Part shown: piece after piece, positions 59,659 through 64,000 of the stretch | Layout: the number at the start of each line of letters is the position of its first letter | Numbering within the stretch: the stretch's first letter is position 1 | From: Phascolomyces articulosus | Lineage: Eukaryota; Mucoromycota; Mucoromycetes; Mucorales; Lichtheimiaceae | Direction: 5' to 3' | Assembly (NCBI GenBank): GCA_025677815.1 | Contig: JAIXMP010000037.1 | Span: forward strand, 124,001-188,000 | DNA: 64,000 nt | Position numbers and translations under genes: made by a program | The notes under the pieces: model-generated | Databases searched by the model: none | Seen by the model: the letters and a program-made list of their open reading frames with translations, nothing else | What the model was told of the DNA's origin: nothing

Positions 59659-62192
59659 TTTTATAATGCTTGGCGGTGTGTGGTGATGAGAAAAATATAA
59701 AGCCCGCTCTGCTTTTTTTATATTTATCCTAAAATAGTTTAAAAACCCTAAATTTTCATGTGTTGCATTTTTATACAGACGTCATCGACGAGTAGCTCTA
59801 CTTACAGCATAATAATGATAATTTAATATTAGAATGGCTTGTCATCGTCATTATTTTTCATCTGATAAAATGGTATACTTAGTTGCCTCTATTTTTATTC
59901 ATATATTGGTTTTAATAAAATTTTTATTTTCTGAAACTGTATTTTATTATATTGGGTCATAGTTTAGGTTGACGAGAAACACATAGAGTTTAAGCAGTGT
60001 ATTATATATAAGTTACCGTTGGATAGTGATTAGATAGTAGTACAAGTAGCAATACTTCTTTTTTTTTTTTTACTTCTGTAATCAAATATTCAAATTCTAC
60101 TTTAAACATGTACAAAAGTGAGATAACAATAAGGTATAGCTAGCCATATTTTGTATGTAAATCTTGATTATGTAACATCCATCAATGACAGCAACTGAAA
60201 GACAGAAGTTTTACAAACGTATTTTTCAACCAGGAGGGTACGGGATAAAGGATTCACTCCCAAGAAAAACGGTCATAATTCACTTGGTGGTGATGGTAGA
60301 CAACTACTGGTTTTACTACGATTGATAAACTGAATGATCAAAATAGTCCTTGCTTTTGTTGTTATATAAAATAATATTTGCAGCAATTAAATTTTATAGA
60401 ATCAAAACTACCACGTTTTATATAATATACACAACCAGTTTTAATCACCCTACGTACGTTTCTGAAACATTTATATCGATACAGAATATTTCTTTAAACT
60501 CAACCAACATTCTTGCATTTCCAAGAAGTATTTCTTATTTGGTGAATTTGTTAGGCTGTTTATAAAAAGTAATTTTCACCCAATAATAATGATTTAAAAA
60601 TAACAATGGATAAAGAAGTCCGTCCAGTTCTTCTTTTCATCTTTTTATTTTGAGTGCATTATTACCCCCATCCCTTTTATCCAACTCTAAACTCATCTTA
60701 TTGCCATTAGTATTCGGGATAGGTTTTTTAAATAAAAAAAGAATTACTACACGAGTAGTCCATAAGGAGTCTTTTTTTAGAATATAAATTTAGTATTATC
60801 ATCCTTTGGCCTAAAACGAGGATTGACAAAAATGAGGTCGTCAAAAAGAAAGGGGATGGATGATTTTGGCCGTATTTTTTTTATATCCTTTAAATGCTTT
60901 TTATTTTATCAGTACAATGCAGAAATGGGCACAAAACCTTTATTTTTTACCTACTCGTGCTCAAGTAGATGTATCGTGTTATGATAAAGGACTACGGTAC
61001 TGAATTCTATTGACGGATTCACGAGTGAGGAGGGAAGGGAAGGGTAGTGTCTAACATCACCGGATCAAAGACTAATCAGGACCCCCATCTCTGTAACCAT
61101 CAAATGGGTTTTGAACCCGGGAAACGAGGAGATGGGTTCATTAGTTTGGACCCAAACTCACCCGAACCTGTTCACCACCATTCCAAGTAACCACTAAGGG
61201 GAAAGAGAGAGATCCGATATTTTCCATTCGTTTGCTCAAAGAAGAAAATTGTCCATATGTAATATTATAAAGTGCCATCTACGTCTCCGACAAATACCTC
61301 TCTTTTTTTTCTGAATGGTCCATAGACAGTTGAATGTTTCCTATTACTTCCATCCATAGGATGTATCTGAAAGTGTCCCCCATTTGAACACTTTTGAAAA
61401 AAAAATTACAATCTTTATATCAACCAACTTTATATATATAAAACAAAACACTTGTTTTCGCATATTTATACATATGTAGCTAGAAAAAAAATAACATCTC
61501 AGTTTGAAAAAAAAGAGATCATCAAGAATAAGCTTTTTTTTTATAAAGAAGTACTAGAGTACTACTTGCATTATTCTGACAAAAGAAAGTTTTACCAAAT
61601 TTCATCCATGTCATATTTTCAGGAATGGGTGATGAAACTGATGGGAAAAAAATAGACTTGTTTGATTTAGATGATGATTGAGCCAATAGATAGAAACAAA
61701 ACTATGGATAGAAATGTTACACCCAACAAGTTAGCCTATTTTGCGTTGCAGCCTTATTGGATTATGCACTATAAATCTCTCACCAACAGCATCAACGACG
61801 CCATATAGTACGAACGAATATCAAATGTCTTTTTAGACGCATCGTTCAACAGTATCTTTTTTTTGAGAAATGAAAATGGCTGAAGGTAGAAGAAGAAAAT
61901 AAGCTTATCTTCTGTTCATCAATCTGCAAATAGAAGATTTTTTCTATGGTTGTGTAACGTTCTCTCCAATTTGGGTAATTTTTTTCATTTTCTTTTGAAT
62001 CTTGCATTCCAAGTGGATCATCTCAAACTGCAAAGTAGAGTATATCTATAATACCCCATCATCATCTTTATCATCTTGTTCTTTTTCATCAGCACCATGG
62101 AAGAAATGAATCAAATATAAAAAGAATGAAAAATCAAAGTGTTGAAAATCAGCAATACCAACAACAATAATTATATTTACAATCAATACAAA
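59659..62192. other. Spacer with a GC-richer structured patch
   Basis: About 2.5 kb without a supported gene. Most is AT-rich. The patch 61010-61220 is GC-richer and can fold (hairpin 61135-61168). Open frames at 60350-60565 and 61452-61655 look accidental. The last 100 nt should hold the promoter of YcnI-like copy B, with AATATAAAAAG near 62115-62125 as a candidate TATA element. Confidence 0.45.
61135..61168. repeat. Imperfect hairpin in a GC-richer patch
   Basis: GGTTC (61135-61139) pairs with GAACC (61164-61168), and GTTTGG (61144-61149) pairs with CCAAAC (61152-61157). A second small stem, GGTT TTG AACC, lies just upstream. Function unknown. Confidence 0.35.
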
Positions 62193-63019
62193 ATGATGAT
62201 GAAATCTACACTCTTTGCTTTGGCCGCCCTTGCTCTTCAAGGTGCTTATGCTCATACATCAGGCTTCACAAATGAATTTGCATTGGTAATATAGACATTT
62301 TTTTTCTATCATTTAAACAAATAACTTACTCGCCCTATACTTTATATACCATAGCCAGGAACTACATTGACCACTGCTTTGGCCATTCGTCACGGTTGTA
62401 TTGGTTCTCCCACAATTGAGGTGTCAGTGATTGTACCCGAAGAAATTACTACCATTAAGCCTGTTGAACTTCAAAACTGGGTAAAATCCTTTTGCGTACT
62501 AATTCTCATACACACGACTAGATGATCTTTCAAAAACTAACTAAAATATTATAATAAATAGACATTAAACTTTGAATATCGCAACACGGGTCAAGGTAAC
62601 AACCAAGCCATTAGCAGTTTCAGATGGACCGGTTATCTTAACCCTGGTACTGCTCAAGATTTTGGCATGGTGATTGATATTCCAAACCTTGATGTGAGTC
62701 AAGGCAATGTCACTTTATATTTCCCTACTGTTCAAAGATGGTAAATATTCTTGTTTCCATGTGTTGTTTAATATGACTCTTTGATAAAACATTCAATAAT
62801 CCTAATGATGAATTTCTTTTATATGATAGCTCCAATGCCACCATCGAACTGACAGGTGAAGAAGCTCCTCATATCACTGTCACTCAAAAGATTTCGGATG
62901 AATATGATCATCACCATGATGGTGATGAAAGCGGCGCTCCAAAGATGGCTGGATCCTTTGCTAACATGATGGCAGCTTCCATGTTGGGTGGTGCTGGTTA
63001 TTATCTCTTGAACAATTAA
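62193..63019 (+). CDS. Secreted YcnI-like (DUF1775) protein, copy B
   Basis: Four exons (62193-62285, 62355-62480, 62562-62740, 62830-63019) give 195 residues. The signal peptide MMMKSTLFALAALALQGAYA leaves His as the first mature residue (HTSGFTNEFALPGTTL). The domain reads IRHGCIGSPTIEVSVIVPEE, VELQNWTLNFEYRN, SSFRWTGYLNPGTAQDFG and NVTLYFPTVQRCSNATIELT. Introns fall at the same codons as in copy A at 34365, and exon 2 is exactly 126 nt in both, so the two arose by duplication. After the domain comes DEYDHHHDGDESG, a His- and Asp-rich patch that could bind metal, then a weakly hydrophobic end GSFANMMAASMLGGAGYYLL that may be a GPI signal. A copper-handling role outside the cell is inferred from YcnI. 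Confidence 0.82.
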
Positions 63020-64000
63020 ACCAATTTAATAGTAGATGGATAGACTATTATTATTATTATTATGCTTTGCTTCTTCCTTATACCTCTTAAACATACACAT
63101 CACTGCTGATATACGATCCCTTGCTCTAAATGTATTATTCTATTATTATAAAAAATTACCATGTATACTATAACTATGTTTTATGTAAAATAAACTCTTT
63201 GCTAAAAATTGACGATTGTTATATCAGAAAATAATGATGATATTGTATACTGTGAAATATTTATAGTGCTATTAGTTTATGAAAGTAACAAAAGGAAGTG
63301 TTACCCACTTCCTCTGGTTTTCTTTTCTTTGCGTGGTTTACATTAGCCAATGATTTTTTGATCTTTGCACATTGAAAAACAATTTAGTAGCCTTAGTAAT
63401 GAACATCATCATTATTATATGTAATGATCACCATACTTTTTTAACCGGCAAACTTAGAAATTGAAAAATTACTTCGACGCACGGTTTGTTTTTCTACACC
63501 AAAAATAGTAAATATAGTACTTTTTGGGACACAATATTTACACATGCTCATGAAAACAACATAATATCTCATCGTATTTGATAAAGAAGGTATCGGGCAT
63601 GCCCGTTAATCTATAATGCTGTATCCCAGCTGGAGTGATGCATGTCCCAAAGTTTAAATAATAAATGTAAAACCATATAAGCAATACTCACAATAAAGAT
63701 ATCAGAGGCTATTGCAAAAAATGCTGTTCTTCCTCACGAAAATAAAATAATTGAAATTTTTTTCCTTTGTGCATTCTGTCCTAGCTTTACTAAGTGTGAA
63801 TTTCAATTTAAGCCACTCTTTTTTTTGTTGATCCTCCCCTTTTCTTGTTGTTTGAGATCTCAAAACATGTTTAATGGAACGCCTGATGTTTTGTTGCAGC
63901 TTTTTTTTTTTGACGAATAATAATCGTATCTGCAAAACTATATAGAATGCTGAATCATCAACTGTAGTTCACATTAATAATAATAGGTTTTTTTTATAAT
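63020..64000. other. AT-rich flank, no gene seen
   Basis: Nearly 1 kb downstream of YcnI-like copy B. The frame at 63702-63935 is Lys-rich and read from A-rich DNA, so it is not supported. No RNA gene or repeat is recognised. Confidence 0.5.

Noticed and set aside
1..64000. tRNA and rRNA genes
   Set aside because: No T-loop GGTTCRANTCC context with matching acceptor stems was found by eye; a tRNAscan run would be needed to exclude an intron-containing tRNA.

Overview
The window reads as AT-rich nuclear DNA of an early-diverging filamentous fungus, most likely Mucoromycota and probably Mucorales. I base this on many short GT-AG introns (about 55-110 nt), recognisable fungal proteins (an APSES/StuA regulator, a TSR3, a ribosomal protein L21, an Atg37/ACBD5-like acyl-CoA-binding protein, a P450, a HET-domain protein), long AT-rich spacers and a non-LTR retrotransposon fragment. 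The genus cannot be fixed from sequence alone. All gene models are my own reading of exons and splice sites. Models whose exon sums I checked and found divisible by three are L21, the DEAD-box helicase, PIN4, TSR3, the adenylyl cyclase, StuA, the MIT protein, the I78 protein and both YcnI-like proteins.

Layout. 1-49: first codons of a minus-strand gene leaving the window. 2.06-4.27 kb: membrane-anchored acyl-CoA-binding protein (minus). 4.88-5.33 kb: possible 33-residue two-exon gene. 5.71-7.87 kb: a HET-domain gene with an in-frame stop, followed by a second decayed coding fragment. 7.9-15.1 kb: mostly gene-free. 15.1-26.2 kb: gene-rich block with a low-complexity protein carrying an RVSF motif, PIN4-type parvulin, mitochondrial DEAD-box helicase, L21, TSR3 and a many-exon P450. 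27.75 kb: small secreted, tryptophan-rich peptide precursor. 29.18-31.32 kb: a perfect 398-bp inverted repeat (foldback-like) abutting a 5'-truncated LINE. 32.8 kb: a Tc1/mariner-type MITE. 34.4-35.3 kb: YcnI-like (DUF1775) secreted protein. 35.6-42.2 kb: a very large gene for a soluble (ADCY10-type) adenylyl cyclase. 42.2-49 kb: gene-poor. 49.1-51.0 kb: StuA-like APSES factor. 55.2-58.9 kb: MIT-domain protein. 59.2-59.7 kb: I78-family inhibitor. 62.2-63.0 kb: a second YcnI-like paralogue with matching intron positions.

The genes do not form one pathway. Possible links are thematic: a cAMP-producing enzyme and a StuA-type regulator, the kind that works downstream of cAMP/PKA in other fungi, lie about 7 kb apart, and two paralogues of a predicted copper-binding extracellular family sit 27 kb apart. 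The most unusual items are the foldback element with its repeat-built arms, the soluble adenylyl cyclase with an 11-nt micro-exon that restores the catalytic motif and reading frame, the tryptophan-rich peptide precursor, and the duplicated YcnI-like proteins.
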